Assembly: GCF_003327285.1 (NCBI RefSeq)
Contig: NZ_KZ848473.1
Location: forward strand, 124,001 to 188,000
DNA length: 64,000 bases
Direction of reading: 5' to 3'
DNA from: Microbacterium sorbitolivorans
Lineage (GTDB): Bacteria > Actinomycetota > Actinomycetes > Actinomycetales > Microbacteriaceae
Part shown: piece by piece, positions 54,719 through 62,931 of the stretch
Position numbering within the stretch: the first letter of the stretch is position 1
Layout: each line of letters begins with the position of its first letter
The notes under the pieces: model-generated
What the model was told of the DNA's origin: nothing
Databases searched by the model: none
What the model saw: the letters and a program-made list of their open reading frames with translations, nothing else
Made by a program: the position numbers and the translations under genes

Positions 54719-55813
54719 TTAGAACACCCGCACGGTAGTCGCGGTCACGAGTTCCTGCAGCTCGGCGACGGTGGCCTCGTCGAAGCCCGCCGCCGAGATC
54801 GCGTCGCGGGCCTGCTGGGCGTAGGCCGCGATCTCGTTCTCGACTCGGTCGAGGGCGCCCGTTCCGCGGAGGAGCTCCTGCATCCGCGCGATCTCGTCGT
54901 CCGAGAGGGCGCCGCCGAGGCGCGCGTCGAGCGCGGCGCGCTCCGCCGGATCCAGTTCCTCGCGCGCGTACGCGATGAGCAGCGTGCGCTTGCCCTCGAC
55001 GAGGTCGTCGCCCGCGGGCTTGCCGGTGAGCTCCGGATTCCCGAACGCGCCGAGCACGTCGTCGCGGAGCTGGAACGCCAGCCCCAGCGGGTGCCCGATC
55101 GCGGCGAGCGAGTCGAGCACGCCGGCGCCCGCGCCCGCGATGCGGGCGCCGAGGAGCAGCGGCTGCTGCACGCTGTACCGGGCCGACTTCAGCACGGCGA
55201 CGCGCTGCGCGCGGTCGGCGTGGAGCTCGTCGGGGGTCGCGGGCCAGGCGGCCTCGCCGGCAACGTCGAGGAACTGGCCGAGCGTCACGTCGCGGCGCAT
55301 CCGCGCGTACTGCGCGCGCGCCGATCGGGCGGCCCCGGGGGAGAGCGCCTCGAGCGCCTCCTCGAAGAGGTCGTCACTCCAGCCGAGCAGCAGGTCGCCG
55401 AGCAGGATCCCGCCGGTGCGGCCGAACTCCTCCGCGGATCCGGACCAGCCGCGCTCGCGGTGCGCGGCCTCGAGGGCGCGCCACGCGGAGGGGGCGCCGC
55501 GGCGGGTGTCGGAGTTGTCGACGATGTCGTCGTGCACGAGGGCCGCGGCCTGGAAGATCTCGAGGGCGGCGCCGAGCGCGATCACGCTCTCGGGCGACGA
55601 CGCGGCGCCCGCCGCGCGCCAGCCCCAGAAGGCGAACCGCGCGCGCAGGCGCTTGCCGCCTGCGAGCGTCGCGGCGGCGTGCTCGAGCATCAGCTCGACG
55701 ACGGGATCCGAGGCGTCGAGGGCCGCGTCTCGGGCTACCTCGTCGCGGCGATCCTGAAGGAACTTCTCTAGCCGCTCGGAGATGTCTGTGATGATGTCCT
55801 GAAGGGTCGACAC
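54719..55813 (-). CDS. idsA: Polyprenyl (geranylgeranyl-type) diphosphate synthase
   Basis: 364 residues. Trans-prenyltransferase: the first Asp-rich motif is HDDIVDNSDTRRGAPS near residues 92-107, and the second is QLRDDVLGAFG with GKPAGDDL near 245-265. The chain-length determining residues just before the first motif (about 85-91) are small and aromatic-poor, so C20 or longer is expected, but this is not certain. It lies where mycobacterial idsA2 lies. The GTG start follows TAGGCT by 6 nt. Confidence 0.93.
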   Translation of the reverse strand: MSTLQDIITDISERLEKFLQDRRDEVARDAALDASDPVVELMLEHAAATLAGGKRLRARFAFWGWRAAGAASSPESVIALGAALEIFQAAALVHDDIVDNSDTRRGAPSAWRALEAAHRERGWSGSAEEFGRTGGILLGDLLLGWSDDLFEEALEALSPGAARSARAQYARMRRDVTLGQFLDVAGEAAWPATPDELHADRAQRVAVLKSARYSVQQPLLLGARIAGAGAGVLDSLAAIGHPLGLAFQLRDDVLGAFGNPELTGKPAGDDLVEGKRTLLIAYAREELDPAERAALDARLGGALSDDEIARMQELLRGTGALDRVENEIAAYAQQARDAISAAGFDEATVAELQELVTATTVRVF

Positions 55814-55819
55814 ACACCT

Positions 55820-55825
55820 AGCCTA
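55820..55825 (-). promoter_or_regulatory. -10 box of idsA, leaderless
   Basis: TAGGCT on the minus strand ends 6 nt before the GTG at 55813. Confidence 0.48.
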
Positions 55826-55842
55826 GGCTGGCGAAACGGCGA

Positions 55843-55848
55843 TAAGAT
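55843..55848 (+). promoter_or_regulatory. -10 box of the DUF3040 gene
   Basis: TAAGAT lies 34 nt before ATG 55883; the leader carries GAGGGGG as ribosome binding site. It is back-to-back with the idsA promoter. Confidence 0.5.
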
Positions 55849-55882
55849 AAAAGCCGACCTTGATACCCGAGGGGGTTACACC

Positions 55883-56260
55883 ATGCCACTCTCCGAGCAG
55901 GAGCAGCGCCTTCTTGATGAGATGGAACGTCATCTCATGCATAACGACGCCGATGTCGTTCACGCGGGCGCTCCCCGCACGCTGAGCTACCGCAATCTTC
56001 TGGTGGGCGCGTTGCTCGTGCTCGTCGGCCTCGGGGCGGTCCTCGCCGGAATCGCGCTGTGGTCGGCAACCGCCGTCGTCGCCGTGATCGTCGGCGTCCT
56101 CGGCTTCGCCGCCATGGTGTTCGGCGTGATCGCCGCCTTCGCCCCGGGGAAGGGCTCGGCCCCGGTCGAGCAGCAGTCCTCCAGCCGCGCCCCGCGCGGC
56201 AACGACTCGTCGTTCATGGACAAGATGAACGACCGGTGGGATCGCCGGCAGCAGGGCTGA
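55883..56260 (+). CDS. DUF3040 membrane protein
   Basis: 125 residues. The start MPLSEQEQRLLDEMERHL is the conserved DUF3040 cytoplasmic segment; two membrane helices follow (about 38-60 and 64-85), then a flexible polar tail. The family is found just before mraZ in actinobacteria (Rv2169c-like); the function is unknown, but the place suggests a wall or division role. A UUCG-loop terminator follows 18 bp after the stop. Confidence 0.9.
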   Translation: MPLSEQEQRLLDEMERHLMHNDADVVHAGAPRTLSYRNLLVGALLVLVGLGAVLAGIALWSATAVVAVIVGVLGFAAMVFGVIAAFAPGKGSAPVEQQSSSRAPRGNDSSFMDKMNDRWDRRQQG

Positions 56261-56278
56261 TCCGCCCCCACAACGCTT

Positions 56279-56310
56279 AAGCGCCGCTCCTTCGGGAGCG
56301 GCGCTTTTTT
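56279..56310 (+). terminator. Rho-independent terminator after DUF3040
   Basis: AAGCGCCGCTCC, the stable tetraloop TTCG, GGAGCGGCGCTT and then a T-run. This is the strongest classical terminator in the window. Confidence 0.93.
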
Positions 56311-56350
56311 GCGTTTGGGCGGCGACACGCCGCGTTTTCTCCGCGAACCG

Positions 56351-56376
56351 CCACTTTCCCTCCACTCCGCTCCACC
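56351..56376 (-). promoter_or_regulatory. Inverted MraZ-box-like repeat cluster
   Basis: CCAC occurs at 56351, 56362 and 56372, which on the minus strand reads as three GTGG(A)G-like units spaced 10 and 11 bp. It mirrors the mraZ box about 80 bp downstream. Whether MraZ binds here is unknown. Confidence 0.4.
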
Positions 56377-56447
56377 GGGCGAATTCCGCGTGATTACCGT
56401 GCTCAAAAGTGTGATATCGCGCGGATCCTCAGATTTATTCCTCGAAA

Positions 56448-56473
56448 GTGGGGGAAAGTGGAGTAATGTGGGG
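56448..56473 (+). promoter_or_regulatory. MraZ box and -10 of the mraZ-dcw promoter
   Basis: GTGGGG, GTGGAG and GTGGGG start at 56448, 56458 and 56468, exactly 10 bp apart, as in the direct-repeat operators of MraZ. TAATGT at 56464-56469 is a -10 candidate and overlaps the third repeat, so MraZ binding would block the promoter. It lies 46 bp before the mraZ start. Confidence 0.75.
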
Positions 56474-56514
56474 CCCACCTCGCAGAGGGCCATCGCAAAG
56501 GGGGTGACGGGCCG

Positions 56515-56946
56515 ATGCTTCTTGGAACACATACTCCGAAGCTCGACGACAAAGGCCGCGTCATCCTGCCCGCGAAGTTCCGTGAGGAGCTCGCGGGAGG
56601 CGTTGTGATCACCCGCGGGCAGGAGCGATGCCTTTACGTCTTCTCGACGGCCGAGTTCGAACAGGTCCACGAGAAGATCCGCCAGGCACCGCTCAGCAAC
56701 AAGCAGGCGCGCGACTTCATGCGCCTGTTCCTCTCGGGCGCGAGCGCCGAGGCCCCCGACGGTCAGAACCGCGTCACCATCCCCGCCCACCTGCGTCAGT
56801 ACGCGGGCCTGGGGAAGGAACTCGTGGTGACGGGCGTCGGCGCACACGCCGAGATCTGGTCGGCCGAGGCATGGGACGCATACCTCGCCGGCAACGAAGA
56901 CGCATTCGCCGAGATGCAGGAGGAGGTGATTCCGGGCCTCTTCTAG
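56515..56946 (+). CDS. mraZ: Transcriptional regulator MraZ
   Basis: 143 residues with two SpoVT/AbrB-like halves: [22 protein letters not shown] (about 3-24) and [23 protein letters not shown] (about 78-100). MraZ assembles into rings and represses its own dcw operon. The direct repeats at 56448-56473 are its likely operator. GGGGG lies upstream of the ATG. Confidence 0.97.
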   Translation: MLLGTHTPKLDDKGRVILPAKFREELAGGVVITRGQERCLYVFSTAEFEQVHEKIRQAPLSNKQARDFMRLFLSGASAEAPDGQNRVTIPAHLRQYAGLGKELVVTGVGAHAEIWSAEAWDAYLAGNEDAFAEMQEEVIPGLF

Positions 56947-57049
56947 CGCGGAGGTCGTGACTCCCAGCCGTGACCCTGTCTCCACTTCCCCGGAGACAGG
57001 TCGCGCGGATGGGGATCAGGGCCTCCGACATCGAACACCCGGAAGTGAC

Positions 57050-57994
57050 ATGGACCCCCGAGACATCCACACCCCCGTCATGCTCGAGCGCTGCCTCGAG
57101 CTCCTCGCGCCCGCCCTCGAGCGGCCCGGCGCGACGTACGTCGACGGCACGCTCGGCATGGGCGGCCACTCCGAGGCCGTTCTCACCCGCTTCGCCGGCG
57201 TCAACCTCGTCGGCCTCGACCGTGACACCGACGCCCTGCGCATCGCGGGGGAGCGGCTCGCGCCGTTCGCCGACCGCATCCGCCTCGTGCACACGGTGTA
57301 CGACGGCATCCTCGAGGCGCTCGGCGGCACGCGCGCCGACGGCATCCTCTACGACCTCGGTGTCTCGTCGCTGCAGCTCGACGAGGCCGATCGAGGCTTC
57401 GCCTACGCGCAGGACGCGCCGCTCGACATGCGCATGGATCAGACGACCGGCATCACGGCGGCCGACGTGATCGGCACCTACGGCGAGGGCGACCTGCGCC
57501 GCATCTTCGAACGCTACGGCGAGGAGAAGCTCGCGGGCCGCTACGCCCGCGCCATCATCGACGAGCGCTCGCGCTCGCCGATCACGCGCTCGGGCGAGCT
57601 CGTCGACGTGCTGCAGAAGGCCACCCCGGCCGCGCTGCGCAACGCCGGCCACCCCGCCAAGCGCGTCTTCCAGGCGCTCCGCATCGAGGTCAACGGCGAA
57701 CTGGCCGCCCTCGAGCGGGCGATCCCCGCGGCGCTCGAATCGCTGAGCCTCGGCGGGCGTCTCGTCGTTCTCAGCTACCAGTCGCTCGAAGACCGATTCA
57801 TCAAGCGCCTCTTCACCGAGGCGACCCGCTCGACGGCCCCCGCGGGGTTGCCGGTCGAGCTCCCCGAACACCAGCCGAAGTTCCGACTGCTCGTTAAGGG
57901 CACCGAGCTCGCCTCCGACGAGGAGGCCGCGCGCAACCCGCGCGCGAAGCCGGTGCGCCTGCGGGCGATCGAAAGGATCCGGGAAAGCGCATGA
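57050..57994 (+). CDS. rsmH: 16S rRNA (cytosine-1402 N4)-methyltransferase
   Basis: 314 residues (also called MraW). [13 protein letters not shown] (about 7-19) and the SAM motif [16 protein letters not shown] (about 30-45) are typical, as are [19 protein letters not shown] and [12 protein letters not shown]. It methylates C1402 in the decoding centre. ATG 57050 is preceded by GGAAG; a GTG 93 bp upstream would add a poorly conserved tail. It overlaps ftsL by ATGA. Confidence 0.95.
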   Translation: MDPRDIHTPVMLERCLELLAPALERPGATYVDGTLGMGGHSEAVLTRFAGVNLVGLDRDTDALRIAGERLAPFADRIRLVHTVYDGILEALGGTRADGILYDLGVSSLQLDEADRGFAYAQDAPLDMRMDQTTGITAADVIGTYGEGDLRRIFERYGEEKLAGRYARAIIDERSRSPITRSGELVDVLQKATPAALRNAGHPAKRVFQALRIEVNGELAALERAIPAALESLSLGGRLVVLSYQSLEDRFIKRLFTEATRSTAPAGLPVELPEHQPKFRLLVKGTELASDEEAARNPRAKPVRLRAIERIRESA

Positions 57995-58557
57995 GCACCG
58001 CACACGCACAGCTGCTGCCCTTCGACCAGCCGGTTCGCCGCCAGGGCCCCCAGCTCGAGGCACTTCCGTCGCGCCGCCGCAAGCCGCGGCTGACCTACGC
58101 GCTCGTGGCGATCGCCGGCGCGGTGCTGATCGCGCTCGCCCAGCTCGGCATGACGATTCTTACGGCGCAGTCGAGCTACGACCTCGCCGCCGTCGAGCAG
58201 CAGCAGCGCCAGCTGACGCTCGACCAGCAGGAGCTGACGGAGGACCTCGCGGGCCTCTCGTCGCCGCAGTACCTCGCGGCGAACGCGTCGGCGCTCGGCA
58301 TGGTGATCGACTCGACGCCGAGCTACCTGCGGCTGAGCGACTCCGCGATCCTCGGATCCGGTGCCCCCGCGGGCGACACGTCGACGGTCAACGTGCAAAA
58401 CGGCAACGCGGCGGCCAACGCGCTCATCGCGCAGACTCCGCTCGTGACCGACGAAGATATGACGATCGCGGATGTCACGCCGCAGCAGGATGTGCCGGAG
58501 ACTGTTACCGAGGCCCCGGTGCTCGAGGGCGGGCTTCCCGCCCCGAACACCCACTGA
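57991..58557 (+). CDS. ftsL: Cell division protein FtsL-like
   Basis: 188 residues. Cytoplasmic tail of 30 residues with a basic patch (SRRRKPR), one membrane helix (about 36-58), a coiled-coil with leucine spacing ([22 protein letters not shown], about 68-90) and a variable outer tail rich in Thr/Pro. This fits FtsL in the FtsQLB divisome complex, and the place between rsmH and ftsI is that of ftsL. The sequence itself is poorly conserved, as usual in this family. Confidence 0.85.
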   Translation: MSTAHAQLLPFDQPVRRQGPQLEALPSRRRKPRLTYALVAIAGAVLIALAQLGMTILTAQSSYDLAAVEQQQRQLTLDQQELTEDLAGLSSPQYLAANASALGMVIDSTPSYLRLSDSAILGSGAPAGDTSTVNVQNGNAAANALIAQTPLVTDEDMTIADVTPQQDVPETVTEAPVLEGGLPAPNTH

Positions 58558-58578
58558 CGATCCCCGAGAAGGATGCGA

Positions 58579-60375
58579 ATGAGCAAGGCTGAGGCGCGCA
58601 CGGCGAGACGACGCAGCGGCATCGCCGCCGTCATTGTGCTCGCGATCATCGCGGTATTCGTGGTCCGGCTCTTCGACATCCAGGTGGTGAGCGCCGACTC
58701 GCTGCGCGCCGATGCCGAGAAGCACGGCAACTTCACCGGATCGGCCGTGCTGCCGGGCATCCGCGGCTCGATCGTCGACAGCGAGGGCACGACGCTCGCG
58801 GTCAGCTCGGTCGCGTACGACGCCGCGCTCGACCCGGCGCTCGTCGAGGAGGTCGAGCGGATCGACGACGCGGGTAACAAGTATGTCGAGTCGTGGGGCC
58901 GGCTCGCCGAGCGCATCGGCGCGATCATCGACATGTCGGGTGCCGACGTCGAGAAGGTGGCATCCGACGCCCTCGAGGCGAACCCCGACAGCCGCTATGC
59001 GGTGCTGAAGAAGGGGCTCTCGACCGAGCAGTACCGCGCGCTCGTCGACCTCGACGCGCCCATGCTGGCGCTGTCGAGCGAGAAGACCCGCACCTACCCG
59101 AACGGCGCCGTGGGCGGCAACCTCGTGGGCTTCCTCAACGCCGAGGAGGAGCCGCAGGAGGGCTACGAGCAGATCGAGAACGCCTGCCTCGAGTCGACCG
59201 ACGGCAAGCTGACCTATCAGCGCTCGGGTGACGGCGGCGTGAAGATCCCCGGCACGACGAAGGAAGACCCCGCCCCGCACGACGGCGGCACCCTCCAGCT
59301 CACGATCGACAGCGACCTCAGCTGGTACCTGCTGCAGATGCTGAAGGAAGAGGTCGAGACCCAGAAGGCCGAGGCCGGCTCGATCATGGTCGTCGACGTC
59401 AAGACCGGCGAGGTCAAGGCGGCCGTCGACTATCCGACGCTCGACCCCAACGACCCCGCGGCATCGGATCCGGAAGACCGCGGCGCGCTCGTCCTACGCC
59501 GCCAGTTCGAGCCGGGCTCGACCTTCAAGGCGATCACGGCCGCGACCCTCCTCGACGTCGGCGCGGTGACGCCGCTGACCGAGGTGCAGGCGTCGAGCCA
59601 CGAAGTGTTCCCGAACGGCGCCGTCGTCGGCGACTCGTTCAACCACCCCGTGTACAACTACACCGTCGCGGGCGCGCTCATCGACTCGTCGAACGTCGCG
59701 CTGTCGAAGCTCGGCGAGCTCGTGCCCGACCAGACCCGCTACGACTACCTGAAGAAGTTCGGCGTCGGCGAGGGCAGCTCGATCGGCTACACCTACGAGC
59801 CGAGCGGCGTGATCCACCCCGTCGACGAGTGGGACAACCAGACCCACTACGCGACGAGCTTCGGCCAGGGCCTCGCGGTCACGATGCAGCAGGTCGTCGG
59901 CGCTTACCAGGCGATCGCGAACGGCGGCGTCAAGAAGCCGCTCCACATCGTCGAGAGCTGCACGAGCTCCGACGGCGAGGTCACGACGCCCGACCTGCCG
60001 GACGACGAGCAGATCATCAAGGAGTCGACGGCGGAGGACGTGCTCGACCTGCTCGAGAACGTCGCCACGCAGGGCACGAACGCCGACGCGATCGCGATTC
60101 CCGGCTACCGCATCGGCATCAAGACCGGTACCGCTCAGGTCGCCAACGGACAGGGCGGATACAAGTCGGGCGTGTACTTCACCAGTATGATCGGTGTCGC
60201 ACCCGTTGAAGATCCCCAATACGTCGTGATGGTCAGCCTCGACCAGCCGCGCAGAGAAACGTCGTCGGCCGCGAACGCACCCGCGTTCCAGAAAGCCATG
60301 ACTCACGTGTTGCAGTACTACCGCGTGCCACCGTCGACCGAACCGTACGAACCCCTTCCTAAGTTTGCCGAATGA
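58579..60375 (+). CDS. ftsI: Penicillin-binding protein, FtsI/PBP3 type
   Basis: 598 residues. Class B PBP: one N-terminal membrane helix (about 14-36), a PBP dimer region starting with GIRGSIVDSEGTTLA, and the transpeptidase domain with catalytic S314-x-x-K317 (PGSTFK), S370-x-N372 and KTG at 515-517. It makes septal cross-links. ATG 58579 is preferred to ATG 58573 because AAGGA lies 6-7 nt before it. It is the monofunctional septal transpeptidase of the dcw cluster. Confidence 0.96.
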   Translation: MSKAEARTARRRSGIAAVIVLAIIAVFVVRLFDIQVVSADSLRADAEKHGNFTGSAVLPGIRGSIVDSEGTTLAVSSVAYDAALDPALVEEVERIDDAGNKYVESWGRLAERIGAIIDMSGADVEKVASDALEANPDSRYAVLKKGLSTEQYRALVDLDAPMLALSSEKTRTYPNGAVGGNLVGFLNAEEEPQEGYEQIENACLESTDGKLTYQRSGDGGVKIPGTTKEDPAPHDGGTLQLTIDSDLSWYLLQMLKEEVETQKAEAGSIMVVDVKTGEVKAAVDYPTLDPNDPAASDPEDRGALVLRRQFEPGSTFKAITAATLLDVGAVTPLTEVQASSHEVFPNGAVVGDSFNHPVYNYTVAGALIDSSNVALSKLGELVPDQTRYDYLKKFGVGEGSSIGYTYEPSGVIHPVDEWDNQTHYATSFGQGLAVTMQQVVGAYQAIANGGVKKPLHIVESCTSSDGEVTTPDLPDDEQIIKESTAEDVLDLLENVATQGTNADAIAIPGYRIGIKTGTAQVANGQGGYKSGVYFTSMIGVAPVEDPQYVVMVSLDQPRRETSSAANAPAFQKAMTHVLQYYRVPPSTEPYEPLPKFAE

Positions 60376-60403
60376 CGCGCGAAACCTCGCGCGAAGGATC
60401 CCC

Positions 60404-61816
60404 ATGATCGCACTTTCACTCGCCGAGATCGCCGCCGCCACAAGCGGTCGCGTCGTTCTCGCGGGGGACGATACCCCCGACACGCTCGTCGACGGATACG
60501 TCGACACCGACTCTCGCAAGATCGCGCCGGGCGACGTCTTCGTCGCAAAGCCCGGAGAGGTCACCGACGGGCACAACTTCGTGGGCACGGCCCTCGAAGC
60601 GGGCGCCGCGCTCGCGCTCGTCGAGCGCGAGGTCGACGTCGCCATCTCGCAGATCGTCGTGGCGGACGTCGTCGTCGCGATCGCCGAGCTCGCCCGCGAG
60701 GTCGTCGCGCGCGTGCGCTCGCGCGGCGAGCTGCGCGTGATCGGGATCACCGGATCCAACGGCAAGACCACGACGAAGAACATGCTGCGCCGGATCCTCG
60801 AAGACGAGGGCGAGACGGTCGCGCCGGTCGCGTCGTACAACAACGCCGTGGGCGCCCCGCTCACGATGCTGCGCGTGCGCGAGTCGACGAAGTTCCTCAT
60901 CTGCGAGCTCGGCGCCGACGCGCCGGGCCAGATCGCGCGCCTGGCCGGCCTCGTCACGCCCGACGTGGGCGTCGTCCTGATGGTGGGCCTCTCGCACGCC
61001 GGCGGATTCGGCGGCATCGAGCACACCGCGCGCGCGAAGCGCGAGCTCATCGAGCAGGTGCGGCCCGGCGGCGTCGCCGTGCTGAACGCCGACGACCACC
61101 GCGTCGCGGCGATGGCGGACACCGCCCGCGAGCGCGGCCTGGGCGTGCGCTTGTTCGGCGAGTCCGCGGACGCCGCCGTGCGGGCGACCTCGATCGCCGT
61201 CTCCGCGAGCGGCACCGACTCGACCCTCGACGTCGACGGCGCGCAGTTCCCCCTGCACCTCCGGGTGCTCGGCGCGCATCACGTCAAGAACGCGATGGCG
61301 GCGCTGACCGCCGCGATCGCCCTCGGGGTGGACCCGTCGGACGCGATCGCGCGGCTCGAGACGATCGATCTCGCCGAGCGCTGGCGCATGCAGGTCATGG
61401 GATCCGAGAGCGTGCGCATCATCAACGACGCGTACAACGCGAGCCCCGACGCGATGCAGGCGGCCCTCCGCACGCTCGCCCAGATCACGGGCGAGGGCGA
61501 GCGCATGGTCGCCGTCCTCGGCGCGATGAGCGAGCTCGGCGAGCACGACGTTGAGGAACACAACAAGATCGGACTTCTCGCGGTGCGCCTGCGGATCCCG
61601 CGCATCGTCGTGGTCGGTCGCGAGGCCAGGGCCCTCTTCCTCTCGGCGATCGCCGAGGGCAGCTGGAGCGACGAGGCCGTGTTCTTCGAGACCGCCGACG
61701 AGGCGTACGACTACCTGAAAGACGAGCTGCGCGACGGCGATCGCGTGCTCGTGAAGAGTTCGAATGCGGCGGGACTCAGGTTCCTCGGCGACCGTCTGGG
61801 AGAATTGTTCTCGTGA
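60404..61816 (+). CDS. murF: UDP-N-acetylmuramoyl-tripeptide--D-alanyl-D-alanine ligase
   Basis: 470 residues. Mur ligase with the three domains in order; the ATP-binding loop is GITGSNGKTTTKN near residue 118, followed by NNAVGAPLTML. NDAYNASPDAM near residue 345 is the C-terminal Mur ligase signature. It adds D-Ala-D-Ala to complete the muropeptide. GAAGGA lies upstream of the ATG; mraY follows with a GTGA overlap. Confidence 0.96.
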   Translation: MIALSLAEIAAATSGRVVLAGDDTPDTLVDGYVDTDSRKIAPGDVFVAKPGEVTDGHNFVGTALEAGAALALVEREVDVAISQIVVADVVVAIAELAREVVARVRSRGELRVIGITGSNGKTTTKNMLRRILEDEGETVAPVASYNNAVGAPLTMLRVRESTKFLICELGADAPGQIARLAGLVTPDVGVVLMVGLSHAGGFGGIEHTARAKRELIEQVRPGGVAVLNADDHRVAAMADTARERGLGVRLFGESADAAVRATSIAVSASGTDSTLDVDGAQFPLHLRVLGAHHVKNAMAALTAAIALGVDPSDAIARLETIDLAERWRMQVMGSESVRIINDAYNASPDAMQAALRTLAQITGEGERMVAVLGAMSELGEHDVEEHNKIGLLAVRLRIPRIVVVGREARALFLSAIAEGSWSDEAVFFETADEAYDYLKDELRDGDRVLVKSSNAAGLRFLGDRLGELFS

Positions 61817-62931
61817 GATCACTGTTGGCCGCCGGAGCGATCTCGCTCGCGTTCACCCTTTTGCTGACCCCCGTCTTCTTCCGCATGTTCCGTGCGTGGG
61901 GCTGGGGACAGGTCATCCGTACCGACGGCGAGGGCTTCAACGCCCCGAAGCACGAGACGAAGCGCGGCACCCTGACCATGGGCGGCGTCATCTTCATCGT
62001 CGGCACCGTCGTGGGCTATGTCGCGGGCACATACGCGGGCGGAAACCCGCCGACGCTCTCGGGCTGGCTCGTTATCTGGACCATGCTCGGCTTCGGCACC
62101 GTGGGCTTCATCGACGACTATATGAAGGTCAAGATGCAGCACTACGCGGGCCTCTCCGGCTGGAAGAAGATCGTCGGCCAGATCCTCGTGATGGTGCCGT
62201 TCGGCATCGTCGCGCTCAACTTCCCGAAGGGCGACATCACGCCGGGCTCGCCGTACATCTCGTTCATCCGAGACATCGACGTTCTGAGCTTCGCGACGCT
62301 GATCACGACCGTGCCGATCATCGGCTGGTTCCTCTACCTGCTCTGGATCTCGCTGCTCGGAACGGGCTTCAGCAACTCGGTGAACCTCACCGACGGCCTC
62401 GATGGCCTCGCCGCGGGAGCTGGAATCTTCGTCGTCGGCGCCTACAGCCTCATCGCCTTCTGGCAGTTCAACCAGGCCTGCGCGGGCGCCGGAACGTCGC
62501 CCGATAACATCACCGCCTGCTATTCGGTGAGGGATCCGCTCGACCTCGCGATCGTGTCGGCGGCGTTCGTCGGCTCGCTCGTCGGCTTCCTGTGGTGGAA
62601 CGCCCCGAAGGCGAAGATCTTCATGGGCGACGTCGGATCGATGTCGATCGGTGGCGTGATCGTCGCGATGGCGATCCTCACCCGCACCGAACTCCTCGGC
62701 GTCCTGATCGCCGGCCTCTTCGTGATGTCGAGCGGATCCGTGATCCTGCAGCGCCTCTACTTCAAGCTCACGGGCGGCAAGCGCCTGTTCCTCATGAGCC
62801 CGATCCACCACCACTTCGAGCTTCGCGGGTGGCAGGAATCGACCATCGTGGTGAGGTTCTGGATCATCGCGGCGCTGTTCGCGATCACCGGCATCGGCGC
62901 GCTCTATATCGAATGGCTCTCTCGGGTATGA
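61813..62931 (+). CDS. mraY: Phospho-N-acetylmuramoyl-pentapeptide transferase
   Basis: 372 residues, about ten membrane helices. It joins UDP-MurNAc-pentapeptide to undecaprenyl phosphate to make lipid I. The conserved Asp-rich loop GFIDDYMKV (about 97-105), NLTDGLDGLAAG (about 192-203) and the C-terminal His cluster MSPIHHHFE (about 328-336) are intact. The GTG start overlaps the murF stop; murD overlaps its end. Confidence 0.97.
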   Translation: MRSLLAAGAISLAFTLLLTPVFFRMFRAWGWGQVIRTDGEGFNAPKHETKRGTLTMGGVIFIVGTVVGYVAGTYAGGNPPTLSGWLVIWTMLGFGTVGFIDDYMKVKMQHYAGLSGWKKIVGQILVMVPFGIVALNFPKGDITPGSPYISFIRDIDVLSFATLITTVPIIGWFLYLLWISLLGTGFSNSVNLTDGLDGLAAGAGIFVVGAYSLIAFWQFNQACAGAGTSPDNITACYSVRDPLDLAIVSAAFVGSLVGFLWWNAPKAKIFMGDVGSMSIGGVIVAMAILTRTELLGVLIAGLFVMSSGSVILQRLYFKLTGGKRLFLMSPIHHHFELRGWQESTIVVRFWIIAALFAITGIGALYIEWLSRV

